Positions 17,790 to 26,863 of a DNA stretch of 64,000 nucleotides are shown here, one piece after another. The stretch lies in assembly GCA_964454545.1 (NCBI GenBank), contig CAYVTI010000001.1, forward strand, positions 1 to 64,000. Direction: 5' to 3'. Made by a program: the position numbers and the translations under genes. This stretch comes from JABCZZ01 sp964454545. GTDB taxonomy: Bacteria; Pseudomonadota; Alphaproteobacteria; Rickettsiales; JABCZZ01. The notes under the pieces were generated by a model. The model made no database searches. It had not been told where the DNA came from and was given only the letters and a program-made list of their open reading frames with translations. The stretch's first letter is position 1. The number at the start of each line of letters is the position of its first letter.

Positions 17790-18826
17790 AACTTGCGAAG
17801 CTTTGGTTGTCGAGAAGATTTTATTTCCCTTTCAGCCGCTTCCCGCACCACTTCGTCGAGCCAGTCGTGCATACTCTTACCGGATAAAGCCCGCGCCTGA
17901 TGGGCAAGTTTTTTAGCCTCAACCGTCACTCCCTCAAGCTGTCCTAGATAGCGCGTCATATGCGTACCTCCACGCGCACCGGGAATTTTGAAGGTAAAAT
18001 TAGCCCTCGGCTCCCCTTCGCCCACTTCAAAATCTATCAGGTAGAATACGCCACCGATAATCCATTCCAAACGCACTTTCCTTGCTTCTATCGGCAGATG
18101 CTCCAATGGCAAACCGAAGGCGTACTGTTTATTGTAATTGAGAAGGATATCAGCAAATTTGGTTCGGCCTCGCAACCATACAGGGAGATTCTCGTCTCCT
18201 ACCACCACTTTTCCGCCAGGTTTTACCACCCTTGCAAGTTCAGAAAACGCTCTGCTTTTTTCGTCGAATTCTCCCATGCTGCCAAAATTGAATGCGGCAT
18301 CGAAGAAGTTATCAGGAAATGGTAAATAAGCACCGTTCCCTAATGAAAAGTGACAGGAACATTTTACTTTTTCGAGTCGTTTCACAGCATGCTGGAGCAT
18401 GGAAAGAGAAAGATCCTGTACATAAAGACTACCTTTTTCACTAAGCCGCTTGGCAATATTGATCGAATCTCGACCAGATCCAGCGGCCAGATCCAGCACC
18501 CTGTAATGCGACTGGAGATTAAGTTTATCCACCATCTGCTGGCGCACTGTATCTTCATCTTCATAAAAAGTTTTAAAGGTAAGCGGCAGGTACTGATCAT
18601 AGACATCAGCTCGTTCTTCATACAGATTACGTGTGGCGTTTAGAACTTCAGTAATCTCGCGGGGATAAGTAAAGTCAGGTATTCCCTCCTTAATGGGATA
18701 GCGAACCCCTTCTTTGGAGACCACTAATCCTTCAATTATCCGCGCGCCTTGTTTGCGGGTAACTTCAAGGCGGAGTTTACTGCCCGTAGCGGGACAGCGG
18801 TATAATGTTGCGTCGGTTCTATTCAT
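17786..18826 (-). CDS. Methyltransferase with N-terminal Trm112-like segment
   Basis: 346 residues. The first 55 resemble a Trm112/zinc-ribbon remnant (YRCPATGSKLRL, then VRYPIKEGIPDF). A class I methyltransferase follows with YRVLDLAAGSGRDSINIA (motif I), LYVQDLSLSMLQHA, DAAFNFGSMGEF and ELARVVKPGGKVVVGDE. The combination is common in UbiE/COQ5-like methyltransferases of unknown substrate. In this context it probably acts on a sugar, lipid carrier or acyl intermediate. It overlaps the next gene by 4 nt. Confidence 0.7.
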   Translation of the reverse strand: MNRTDATLYRCPATGSKLRLEVTRKQGARIIEGLVVSKEGVRYPIKEGIPDFTYPREITEVLNATRNLYEERADVYDQYLPLTFKTFYEDEDTVRQQMVDKLNLQSHYRVLDLAAGSGRDSINIAKRLSEKGSLYVQDLSLSMLQHAVKRLEKVKCSCHFSLGNGAYLPFPDNFFDAAFNFGSMGEFDEKSRAFSELARVVKPGGKVVVGDENLPVWLRGRTKFADILLNYNKQYAFGLPLEHLPIEARKVRLEWIIGGVFYLIDFEVGEGEPRANFTFKIPGARGGTHMTRYLGQLEGVTVEAKKLAHQARALSGKSMHDWLDEVVREAAEREIKSSRQPKLRKL

Positions 18827-18877
18827 GTCTATCCTTATATACTGTGCGTATTCAACGGCAAATACTTTAAAATCCCT

Positions 18878-19606
18878 CTAATTTTTTTTATTTAAGGTCA
18901 CCGGAAAATCTAGGGTGAAGTCCATTATAGCCGGATCGTCAAGATTAGGAGAAAAGTAGGGAGCATCGAACATAGCATCTTTAACTACCATACGCCCTTG
19001 CGAATCCTGCACAATGCGATCCTGATTCAGCCAGGACACGATTTGCAGCAAGCATTGAACTTCCTGGATGAAAAGCCGATGCCTGGTTTGTGCCTGTGTT
19101 TCGTTATAGGGAATATTCATGCTCGATACGATGATGGGGCATCCATCATCAACTTCTTCCGTCACAAGGTGAATGGTATTCCCTGTAACCCTGGAACCGA
19201 ATTCAATAATCCGCTCATATATTTTTCTTGCTGGAAAAGTCCGCTTCACATCGCGTGTGTCATAATATCCCTTAAATGCCGGAAGTATGGAAGGGTGGCA
19301 ATTAAAAATCCTGCCTCTGTAACGGTTCAGTATTTCGCCCTTGAATATCCGGGTAAAGCCGGGAGAAATGATATAATCTATATTTCTGCTGATCGCAGTG
19401 TCCAGTATTGCAGCGTTCAATCTGGCCGAATCTTTCTCCGCTAGATTCATGCCGAGAATACCGTGGGAGCTTCCAACATCCAATGCTCCGCAAGGCTCAT
19501 CGGATACAATAACATTGATCGACTGCCTGAAAAAAGAGAATTTCAGACATTCATTGATTTGATATCCTGATCCGTTGGTGGCCAGTAATATTTTTTTCAC
19601 GATCAT
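18878..19606 (-). CDS. Formyltransferase-domain protein (PurN/ArnA-like)
   Basis: 242 residues with the formyltransferase catalytic triad in order: Asn102 and His104 in FNCHPSILPAFKG, and Asp153 in TEEVDDGCPI. GNTIHLV sits just before the aspartate. The N-terminus (ILLATNGSGYQINECL) is not the canonical PurN nucleotide loop, and the purine-specific residues are not obvious. Within a sugar-modifying cluster next to a NeuD-like acyltransferase and a DegT aminotransferase, a sugar N-formyltransferase using N10-formyl-THF is the best reading. It starts 2 nt after neuD. Confidence 0.7.
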   Translation of the reverse strand: MIVKKILLATNGSGYQINECLKFSFFRQSINVIVSDEPCGALDVGSSHGILGMNLAEKDSARLNAAILDTAISRNIDYIISPGFTRIFKGEILNRYRGRIFNCHPSILPAFKGYYDTRDVKRTFPARKIYERIIEFGSRVTGNTIHLVTEEVDDGCPIIVSSMNIPYNETQAQTRHRLFIQEVQCLLQIVSWLNQDRIVQDSQGRMVVKDAMFDAPYFSPNLDDPAIMDFTLDFPVTLNKKN

Positions 19607-19608
19607 TC

Positions 19609-20289
19609 CTACTTCAACGTATTCATTCTAAGGAACTGCTGGCTGGTGAGGCGGAAACGCGGGGTTTCCGGCTGGATATAGACGCTATTTTCCGGCGCGT
19701 CCTTTGTAACCAGTGCCCCTGCCCCGATCAAGCTTTTTCCGCCGACGGCCACCTCATGCCCAACCGTGGAACCCAGTCCCATGAAGCAATAGTCGCCAAT
19801 CCGGCAGTTGCCACCAATTACTACTCCCGAAGTCACCCAGCAATGGCTGCCGACAATGCTGTGATGGCCCACCAGTGCATTGGTCCAGAGAAAGGTATCA
19901 TCCCCGATCTTTGTATGCGGCTGCAACGGCTCGCCGGACATGACAAAGCAGTTCTCGCCTATCTGCTCACGCAGGCAATGCTTGTTCTGGGAGCTGATGT
20001 AGGTGGCGAGGCGGTATCCCTTCTGTTTTGCCGCCATATACCGATCGGCGCGGATCTGGTTGAGCTGGTGATAGCCTATCGCCACAAATATATCATGTTC
20101 CCTGGGCGAATAGTGCTGTTCGATCTCCTCGAATGCCACTACCGGCAAGCCGTCGAACTGCTTATCAGCAGGCAGGTAAGCCCGATCCAGCGTGAATGCC
20201 ACCACATCATATTCACTGTCGGTCGCAAAATGCTGGTAGACCACCTGGCCGATTTTTCCGATGCCGAAGAGTACAAGCTTCCTACGCAT
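19609..20289 (-). CDS. NeuD-like sugar O-/N-acyltransferase (left-handed beta-helix)
   Basis: 226 residues. An N-terminal Rossmann-like PglD/NeuD domain begins KLVLFGIGKIGQVVYQ. The hexapeptide-repeat C-terminus shows IGDDTFLWTNALVGHHSIVG, VVIGGNCRIGDYCFMGLGS and LIGAGALVTKDAPENSVY. The family acetylates sialic-acid-like or 4-amino sugars using acetyl-CoA. The start overlaps the adenylation gene stop by 8 nt, so these are translationally linked. The acyl group might instead come from the neighbouring carrier protein. Confidence 0.75.
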   Translation of the reverse strand: MRRKLVLFGIGKIGQVVYQHFATDSEYDVVAFTLDRAYLPADKQFDGLPVVAFEEIEQHYSPREHDIFVAIGYHQLNQIRADRYMAAKQKGYRLATYISSQNKHCLREQIGENCFVMSGEPLQPHTKIGDDTFLWTNALVGHHSIVGSHCWVTSGVVIGGNCRIGDYCFMGLGSTVGHEVAVGGKSLIGAGALVTKDAPENSVYIQPETPRFRLTSQQFLRMNTLK

Positions 20290-21844
20290 GCGCTTTCACC
20301 TTACCGGACGCTGCCATCTCAGCCGCATACTGCGCTGCGAGGGTCTTACGATCCACCTTGCCGTTGGCATTTCTTGGCAATTCCGCCATAATAAGCACCG
20401 TTTCCGGAATCATATAGGGAGGAATCACCTCGCGCAGGCGCTCCTTAACAGCCGCTTCCTGAATATCTGTAGTAGGTTTAAGAAATGCCACAATCCGCCC
20501 GGCATACCCGCCGGACTTGTGATAAATCACGGCAGCCTGCGCAATCTCGGAAAAGCTTGCGAATGCATTTTCGATTTCTTCCAGCTCAATACGATAACCC
20601 ATATGTTTGATCTGGTTATCTTTGCGGCCAACGAAATGATAAAACCCGGTCTGTGGATCGCGGTATACAATATCCCCCGTGCAATAGCAGGGTTGCGCAA
20701 TATGCGGTATCATCGGATTGACAACGAACGAAACGCGGGTGCGCTCCGGATCGTTATAATACCCAAGCGCCACCTGCGGGCCGGAAAGATAAAGCTCTCC
20801 TGCTTCACCGTCCGGCACCTCATGTTTTCCCTCATCATCCATCACCAGTCCCTTGAAGTTGGGTGCAAGATGGCCAAGTGCCGCCAGCTTTTCCATACTG
20901 TCAAAATCCTGAGCAATAATCGGCTTGGCGGAACAGATACAGGTGCATTCTGTCGGGCCATACACATTCCATAACACCGCCTGTTTTCCATACATGTCGT
21001 ACAGCTTCTTCAGTTCTGATTTTGCAAATCCTTCACCGCCAAACACAATGGCGCGCATACTGGGCCAACTGCTCTGTGTAAGTGCGCGCATGGTGGTCAG
21101 ATAAATGAGAAGCGAGGGGACGGAGAACCACACCGTGCACTCCCGCACCCGTCCTACAAGCGCCTTAGGCTGTTTTACCGTTTCGTGGTCTGCCGGAATG
21201 AGACAGGCGCCATTAAAGAGCGAGGCGGTAAAATCAAAAACCGAATTGTCAAAATAAAGAGGATTGACGCCTGCCAGTTTATCCTCCGGTGATATCCTAA
21301 AGGTATCGCGTATCCAGTGACAGAAATTCAGCATGCTGGCATGGCTTATCGTAACGCCCTTCGGAAACCCGGTAGAACCGGAAGTAAACATCAGATAGGC
21401 CGGTGTAGTGCCTGTCACATCCTCAATAACCTTAATCGCCACAGGTTCTGCCGGTAACTCCAGATCGCTGAAACTGAGCGTGGACACCTCTTCCCACGAG
21501 AAATTCTTGTCTTCAGCAATGACAAGGGCCGGCTGGCAACGTTCCAGAATCTTATCCAGCCGCTGCCTGGGGCTTTTCGTATCGAGTACCACATACGGCG
21601 TTCCTATTTTAAGGGCCGCCAACATGGTAATATACGTCAACAGGAATTTTTCCGCAAAAATGGCCACTACCTCACCGGATTTTAGCCCGGCATTCAGCAG
21701 ATGGGTTGCCAACTGATCGCTTTTCTTATCCAGTTCCTGATAATCCAGCATCCTATTATCAGGAAATGAAAGCGCTGGATTCCTCGGGTATCGCCGGGCC
21801 ACTTCTTTGAAACGCAGCCCCATATTATATATATAATCACTCAT
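20282..21844 (-). CDS. AMP-forming adenylation protein (NRPS A-domain / DltA-like)
   Basis: 520 residues, a complete stand-alone adenylation enzyme. Core motifs visible are LKIGTPYVVLD (A2), LMFTSGSTGFPKGVTISH (A3), NVYGPTECTC (A5), GELYLSGPQVALGYYN (A6), YCTGDIV (A7), GRKDNQIKHMGYRIELEEIE (A8) and NANGKVDRKTL (A10). It activates a carboxylic or amino acid as the adenylate and should load the carrier protein encoded divergently 127 bp away. No condensation or thioesterase domain is attached, which resembles the D-alanyl or amino-acyl decorating systems of surface polymers. Substrate cannot be read by eye. Confidence 0.82.
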   Translation of the reverse strand: MSDYIYNMGLRFKEVARRYPRNPALSFPDNRMLDYQELDKKSDQLATHLLNAGLKSGEVVAIFAEKFLLTYITMLAALKIGTPYVVLDTKSPRQRLDKILERCQPALVIAEDKNFSWEEVSTLSFSDLELPAEPVAIKVIEDVTGTTPAYLMFTSGSTGFPKGVTISHASMLNFCHWIRDTFRISPEDKLAGVNPLYFDNSVFDFTASLFNGACLIPADHETVKQPKALVGRVRECTVWFSVPSLLIYLTTMRALTQSSWPSMRAIVFGGEGFAKSELKKLYDMYGKQAVLWNVYGPTECTCICSAKPIIAQDFDSMEKLAALGHLAPNFKGLVMDDEGKHEVPDGEAGELYLSGPQVALGYYNDPERTRVSFVVNPMIPHIAQPCYCTGDIVYRDPQTGFYHFVGRKDNQIKHMGYRIELEEIENAFASFSEIAQAAVIYHKSGGYAGRIVAFLKPTTDIQEAAVKERLREVIPPYMIPETVLIMAELPRNANGKVDRKTLAAQYAAEMAASGKVKAHA

Positions 21845-21970
21845 GGTTTCATCACTAGTTGATTGAGATGCCTACTATATTCATATTGCCCTTCATAATA
21901 AAGTTGTTATTTTCACCCTGCCATGAAAGAAATATTCAACTGAAACACGATAGGTGGAAATAAACGTCTC

Positions 21971-22195
21971 ATGACTACACTGCAGAAATTAATAGCCGGG
22001 GCGCTGAATATTCCCGAAACCCGCGTTTCTGACGATATGGAAATGAAAAATACGGTAGAATGGGATTCTCTAAAGCATATGGAGCTGATTCTGGCAATAG
22101 AGCAGGCTTATTCGATTGAATTTACTGGCGATGAGATTGCCGATATGATCTCGGTAAGCGCAATCCGTACAGCGCTGGAACGTTACAAGAAATGA
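21971..22195 (+). CDS. Acyl carrier protein
   Basis: 74 residues, the size of a free ACP. The phosphopantetheine site is Ser33 in VEWDSLKHMEL, in the normal position between helices 1 and 2. It is divergent from the adenylation gene, which very likely supplies its acyl or amino-acyl cargo, and 7 nt ahead of the reductase gene. It is distinct from a housekeeping fatty-acid ACP by context, since no fab genes are near. Confidence 0.85.
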   Translation: MTTLQKLIAGALNIPETRVSDDMEMKNTVEWDSLKHMELILAIEQAYSIEFTGDEIADMISVSAIRTALERYKK

Positions 22196-22202
22196 GCCTT
22201 AT

Positions 22203-22952
22203 ATGGATCTGAAAGGGAAAACCGCATTAATTACCGGAGCTGCCGGGGATTTGGGCAGTGCCATCCTGCATGCCATCCTTGAGAAAGCGGAACATGTAAT
22301 CGCCCTGGACAATAATGCGGAAAGGCTCGCTGCGCTGGAGAGCAGTAAAATTACTAAAATTTGCTGTGATGTAAGCGATTATTCCCAGATTACCGAGAAA
22401 ATACAGGACATCTATCGCCTGCACCCTCGTATCGATGTATTAATCAACGGCGCAGGCATCCTCCACAGCGCCCCTTTGGTCAATATACTGGAAAAAGATG
22501 AGAATTCCCTAAAGAAGGCCGCGGAAGAATGGCAACGCTGCATTGCAATTAACCTTTCTTCCGTATTCTATCTCTCTCAATGGGTTGCACGTAAGATGGC
22601 CCAGGCGCGCATTAAGGGCGTGATCATTAACATCAGCTCCATAAGCGCCCAGGGCAAAGCCGGCCAGAGCGCCTATTCGGCCAGTAAGGCGGGAGTAAAT
22701 GCGCTTACGCAGGTTTGGTCAAAGGAACTCGCGTTACATGGCATCCGTACCGTAGCGGTTGCACCTGGCTATATCGACACAGTCTCCACACATAAGGCAG
22801 TTACGGAGGTACAATTAAAAGATATTGTAAACCATATTCCACTGCGAAAATTAGGGCAGCCCGAATCCATCATACAGACAGTTCTTTTCGCCATTGAGAA
22901 TGACTACGTAAACGGAACTGTACTTGAGGTGGATGGAGGGCTCACGGTCTGA
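22203..22952 (+). CDS. Short-chain dehydrogenase/reductase (FabG-like)
   Basis: 249 residues. NAD(P) site TGAAGDLG (11-18), NAG motif variant INGAGIL, and catalytic Ser in INISSIS with Tyr158 and Lys162 (YSASKAG). APGYIDT and the C-terminal GTVLEVDGGLTV complete a classical SDR. Placed between an ACP and WbqC, it probably reduces a keto group on the ACP-bound acyl unit or on the sugar. The stop overlaps the wbqC start (TGATG). Confidence 0.8.
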   Translation: MDLKGKTALITGAAGDLGSAILHAILEKAEHVIALDNNAERLAALESSKITKICCDVSDYSQITEKIQDIYRLHPRIDVLINGAGILHSAPLVNILEKDENSLKKAAEEWQRCIAINLSSVFYLSQWVARKMAQARIKGVIINISSISAQGKAGQSAYSASKAGVNALTQVWSKELALHGIRTVAVAPGYIDTVSTHKAVTEVQLKDIVNHIPLRKLGQPESIIQTVLFAIENDYVNGTVLEVDGGLTV

Positions 22953-23617
22953 TGGCGCGCACCATCGCTATCATGCAGCCTTATTTTATGCCTTATGCGG
23001 GCTATTTCCGCCTTTTCGAAGCTGCTGATCTCTTTGTTTTTTATGACTGCGTACAATTTCCAAGACGTGGCTGGGTACATCGCAATAAACTTACACATCG
23101 TAATGGTTCTGCGGCCTGGTTGACTCTGCCGTTAGTAAAATTGGATCGTGATAATACACGTATCACGGATTTGCGCTTTGCTGATAACGCGCAGGAAGAA
23201 TGGAATATGCGCATGGCTGAATTTCCGGCCTTGTCAAACCAAAATTGCCCCAATATTTCCTTCCTTCCAGCAGTTGAAGCACTTACCGCTCCACCATGCG
23301 ATTATATTATCAACGGCCTCATCACAGTCTGCCAGCTTTTAGGCATTGAATGTACGTTTGCACGCTCCAGCGAACTTGCGCTGCCTGACTCTATTAGAGG
23401 CCAAGACCGGATTCTGGCGATTGCAAAACATTATAATGCGGATATCTATATTAATGCCCCTGGCGGACGGGAACTTTATGAGGAGAAAATCTTTTCAGAA
23501 ACCGGACTTGCACTCAAATTCCTACCGGATTATCAAGGGAATTTCAACAGTATCCTGGAACGCCTAATGACGGAACCTGCACACAAAATCGCAGAAGAGA
23601 TTCGTAGCAACCTGTGA
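22952..23617 (+). CDS. WbqC-like family protein
   Basis: 221 residues beginning IAIMQPYFMPYAGYF, the family signature, followed by FVFYDCVQFPRRGWVHRN, WLTLPLV and a C-terminal DIYINAPGGRELY. WbqC-like proteins recur in O-antigen and capsule loci and with amino-sugar genes. The biochemical role is not firmly established to my knowledge. Third gene of the ACP-SDR-WbqC run; it converges with the aminotransferase gene with a single base between stops. Confidence 0.8.
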   Translation: MARTIAIMQPYFMPYAGYFRLFEAADLFVFYDCVQFPRRGWVHRNKLTHRNGSAAWLTLPLVKLDRDNTRITDLRFADNAQEEWNMRMAEFPALSNQNCPNISFLPAVEALTAPPCDYIINGLITVCQLLGIECTFARSSELALPDSIRGQDRILAIAKHYNADIYINAPGGRELYEEKIFSETGLALKFLPDYQGNFNSILERLMTEPAHKIAEEIRSNL

Positions 23618-23618
23618 A

Positions 23619-24770
23619 TCAGGCGTATGCCCGTTCTTCTTGCATATGTTCCTGCATTGCACTTCCCAGTGCGTCCACAACCGCACCCGCCTCTTCTTTA
23701 GTCATATCCACCGCAAAAGGCAGGGCAAGAATGCTGTTACCCAATCTCTCTGTAACTGTAAGCTCCATGCGCGGATAGGCCATATAAGCAGGATGGGCGT
23801 GACAGCCATTGCCCCACCACTTGCGGCTTTCCACCCCTGCCTGATTCAGATACCTGATTACAGCATCCGCGCTTCTGTGCGACAGGCGCAGGCTCAAGGT
23901 CGAGCAAACCCAACTCCCCTCCAGGCAAGGAGCGTAGACAGGCAGCCTGGCTTCCGCAATAGCCTCCGCATAGCACGTTTTCAACTGGCTAAAGGCCGCA
24001 CGTTTTTCTTTCCACCCGTCCAGCGCCGCAAGCCCCACCGCCGCATGATATTCACTTATCTTCCCGTTCGTTCCCGGTATGGTTATAATGCGCGAGTCGG
24101 AAAAGCCGAAATTAGACATCTCCCTGACACGGGATATCAAAGCGGCATCCGAAGAAATCACAATGCCCCCCTCGCCTATTCCCAAAGCTTTTGTGGCATG
24201 CAGGCTGATCATGACCGGATTCTTGCGCGGGCGCGAATAATCTATGGTGGAAAACGCATCAAACCCCGCCGCTGCGTCTATAATAACCGGGACTCCTGCT
24301 TCTTCACTCAAACGGTCCCACGCTTCCATGTCGAGCGGCGCACCAAACGGGGCCACCACCATGACCGAGCTTACCTTATTGCCCAATGCACGCAGGTGCT
24401 CCCGTACCGCTTCAGGATTAAGCGCCCATGTTTCTTCATCCACATCTATAAAATAAGGCACAAGTCCGGCGGAAATGACGGATGCAGGTGTGGCAATGAA
24501 CGTCCAGGAAGGCAGCAGGCAATAGCTGCCGCGAGGCAGGTTAAGCGCACGCAGTATATTGGTAAGCCCTGCAGTCCCGTTGCCTACCGTTACGACACAG
24601 CCGTCATCCTGCCTGAAGAATTCAGCCATCCGTGTTTCCAGGCGCAGGGAAAGCGGTCCGAAATTCGAATACCAGCGGTTTGCATCGATCTCCCGCCAGT
24701 ATGGCAATACTGCTTCATAACCGGGCAGTTTCGGACGCATCAGCGCTATCTTGTTACCAGTGCTCATCAT
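23619..24770 (-). CDS. DegT/DnrJ/EryC1/StrS-family sugar aminotransferase
   Basis: 383 residues. VTVGNGTAGL (cofactor phosphate region), LLPSWTFIATPASVISAG, PVIIDAAAGFDAF with the PLP-pairing Asp165, and Lys194 in SLHATKALGIGEGG, which forms the internal aldimine. This family transaminates keto-sugar nucleotides to 3- or 4-amino sugars. It would make the amino group that the formyltransferase, NeuD-like enzyme or acyl-ACP system then acylates. The N-terminal RWYSNFGPL is typical of the group. Confidence 0.83.
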   Translation of the reverse strand: MMSTGNKIALMRPKLPGYEAVLPYWREIDANRWYSNFGPLSLRLETRMAEFFRQDDGCVVTVGNGTAGLTNILRALNLPRGSYCLLPSWTFIATPASVISAGLVPYFIDVDEETWALNPEAVREHLRALGNKVSSVMVVAPFGAPLDMEAWDRLSEEAGVPVIIDAAAGFDAFSTIDYSRPRKNPVMISLHATKALGIGEGGIVISSDAALISRVREMSNFGFSDSRIITIPGTNGKISEYHAAVGLAALDGWKEKRAAFSQLKTCYAEAIAEARLPVYAPCLEGSWVCSTLSLRLSHRSADAVIRYLNQAGVESRKWWGNGCHAHPAYMAYPRMELTVTERLGNSILALPFAVDMTKEEAGAVVDALGSAMQEHMQEERAYA

Positions 24771-24856
24771 ATTTTGGCCGTTTCGGGATAGCTTAAAAAA
24801 TTACTGGTAAAATAGCCGGTTTTTACACAAAGTAAAGTATAGGAATAATATTATTG

Positions 24857-24874
24857 ATTATCAATATATTATAA
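24857..24874. repeat. AT-rich 18-bp motif, copy 2
   Basis: Identical to 445-462; 84 bp before the tandem methyltransferase start codon, in AT-rich DNA. Confidence 0.4.
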
Positions 24875-24957
24875 CCATAAACCACGGGTTATAACTTTTA
24901 CTTGACGCATATATATGCATAGTCGATATTTATCATTTTCCAATTTTTATTGCCATT

Positions 24958-26808
24958 ATGATTCTGAACCTAAAAAAGAGACTTCTCCAGAAAGCAGGAA
25001 ATCACACGATCCACAATCCTGCACTGCATAGTCATGTCATTGACATCGTGCGCCCGGATGAAGAAGCGCTCAAGAAGATTAAAGCCAATAACTATCTGGC
25101 AAGCTACGCCAGAAACATTGCTTCACAAGGCGGTGAGGACGGTGTCCTGGAGAAAATACTTGAGACAATTGGTATCACTAAGCCCGGCTGGTGCGTTGAA
25201 TTTGGTGCCTGTGATGGTAAACTCGACTCCAATACATGGAATCTTGTAAAAAATCATGGCTGGAAAGCCGTATACATAGAACCTGATCCGACATTCTTCC
25301 CGCAACTTCAGCAGCATTGCAATGATACGCCGAATACATGGTGTTTTAGTGATATGGTCAGTTGGGAAGGAGAAAGCCGTCTAGATGCCATTCTTGCCCG
25401 CACCCCCATACCATCCGAATTTGACTTTCTGTCTATAGATTGTGACGGGCCCGACTATCACATATGGGAAGCATTGGAGAACTACCACCCGCACGTTGTA
25501 TCTATCGAATTCAACCGCCTCATAAATCCGAAAGTATCCTATTTCCCGGATCAGGACGCTCCCACCAGCCGTCCTTCTTCCATGAGAGCACTATATGAGC
25601 TAGGCAAGCGGAAAGGCTACGAGTTAGTCTGCGAGATTCACTGGAATCTTTTCTTTGTGCGCAGCGATCATTATGCAAAATTCGCTATACCCGATAACCA
25701 TCCGGAAAAATTCTTCTACCCTTTCGATGAAATGCGTATCTTCCAAGGCTATGACGGGACATTGGTCCTTCATCCGATTGATCGCCATTACTGGAAATGC
25801 CAGCGCAATGAGGAGGGGGTTGTTGACTTCATAAAAATAAGCCAGCGGGATATCCAAGTGCTGCCGGATGGCCTGCGTTTATTCCGGCCACGTCATACTT
25901 ACCGCTCTGCAGCGCTGGAAGCGCAAGCAGGAAAACTTGATATAAAATGGGTTCCAAAAAACACCCTGCTTAAACACCGCAAGAATGTGACCTCAGAAAA
26001 CGGAGAAGATGGGATTATCGAACACATATTTGAAGCCCTATCCGTATCACGCGGTTTCTGTGTAGATATAGGGGCCTGTGATGGCAAAAAATGGAGCAAT
26101 AGCTGGAACCTGATCGCTAACAAGGGATGGCAGGGTCTTTTAATTGAGGCCGATAGCGATGCCTTCAAGCAACTTACCGTTAACTATAAAGATAACGCGA
26201 AAGCAAGCTGTGTAAATGTCCATGTTACCTCCGAGACGTTAAATCTCCTGCTTGATAAACATAAAGTACCGCAGAATTTCGATCTGCTCACCATAGATGT
26301 GGAAGGAAATGATTACCACCTATTTGCTGCTTTAGAACGCTATACGCCTACTGTGGCAGTGATCGATTTCAACCCTTCTGTTGCCAACGACATTCGTTTT
26401 ATTCAGGAAAATAATGAACAAGCGCATTATGGGGCGTCGCTCCTATCGCTCATCGAACTGGCAAGCAGAAAAGGCTATACGCTCGCCGCCGTCACCGACT
26501 GGAATGCTATTTTTGCGCGTAATGAAGCACTTCCCAAACTTGGCGTTGCGGAAAGCATTATCGATGAGATGTATTACCCGCCGTTTGAAATGCGCATGTT
26601 CCAAACGCTGGACGGGTGTTTACATTTGGCTGGATGTAAAACGCTTGTACGGCAGGATTATGACATAGAGTGGGAAGAGTTCCAGGTGTTGCCTGTACAA
26701 TTACGGGGTCATGTGAATTCGTCTAAATACTTTGAACATATTGATAAGCTTCGTCCGCTAGATAATACAATGGAACATGCTTTCCAATTAAGAAGCACCT
26801 TCTATTAA
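24958..26808 (+). CDS. Tandem FkbM-like methyltransferase (two catalytic domains)
   Basis: 616 residues made of two copies of an FkbM-type domain. Copy 1 (about 45-290) has SQGGEDGVLEKIL, WCVEFGACDGKLDSNTWNLV, GWKAVYIEPDP, FDFLSIDCDGPDYHIWEAL and MRIFQGYDGTLVL. Copy 2 (about 335-575) has SENGEDGIIEHIF, FCVDIGACDGKKWSNSWNLI, GWQGLLIEAD, FDLLTIDVEGNDYHLFAAL and MRMFQTLDGCLHL. Both keep the acidic SAM-binding residue and the ID-D-G-DYH loop, so both could be active. FkbM enzymes methylate hydroxyls, often on sugars. It closes the island. No ribosome site is evident. Confidence 0.75.
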   Translation: MILNLKKRLLQKAGNHTIHNPALHSHVIDIVRPDEEALKKIKANNYLASYARNIASQGGEDGVLEKILETIGITKPGWCVEFGACDGKLDSNTWNLVKNHGWKAVYIEPDPTFFPQLQQHCNDTPNTWCFSDMVSWEGESRLDAILARTPIPSEFDFLSIDCDGPDYHIWEALENYHPHVVSIEFNRLINPKVSYFPDQDAPTSRPSSMRALYELGKRKGYELVCEIHWNLFFVRSDHYAKFAIPDNHPEKFFYPFDEMRIFQGYDGTLVLHPIDRHYWKCQRNEEGVVDFIKISQRDIQVLPDGLRLFRPRHTYRSAALEAQAGKLDIKWVPKNTLLKHRKNVTSENGEDGIIEHIFEALSVSRGFCVDIGACDGKKWSNSWNLIANKGWQGLLIEADSDAFKQLTVNYKDNAKASCVNVHVTSETLNLLLDKHKVPQNFDLLTIDVEGNDYHLFAALERYTPTVAVIDFNPSVANDIRFIQENNEQAHYGASLLSLIELASRKGYTLAAVTDWNAIFARNEALPKLGVAESIIDEMYYPPFEMRMFQTLDGCLHLAGCKTLVRQDYDIEWEEFQVLPVQLRGHVNSSKYFEHIDKLRPLDNTMEHAFQLRSTFY

Positions 26809-26863
26809 AAAGTAACTTTTTAGGTCTCACAACCTGTGTATGCTACAGGTTCAGATCCTTCGG

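Noticed and set aside
23640..24791. 383-codon open frame on the plus strand
   Set aside because: It is the antisense of the DegT aminotransferase gene. Its translation is low-complexity (His/Arg/Cys-rich) and shows no domain.
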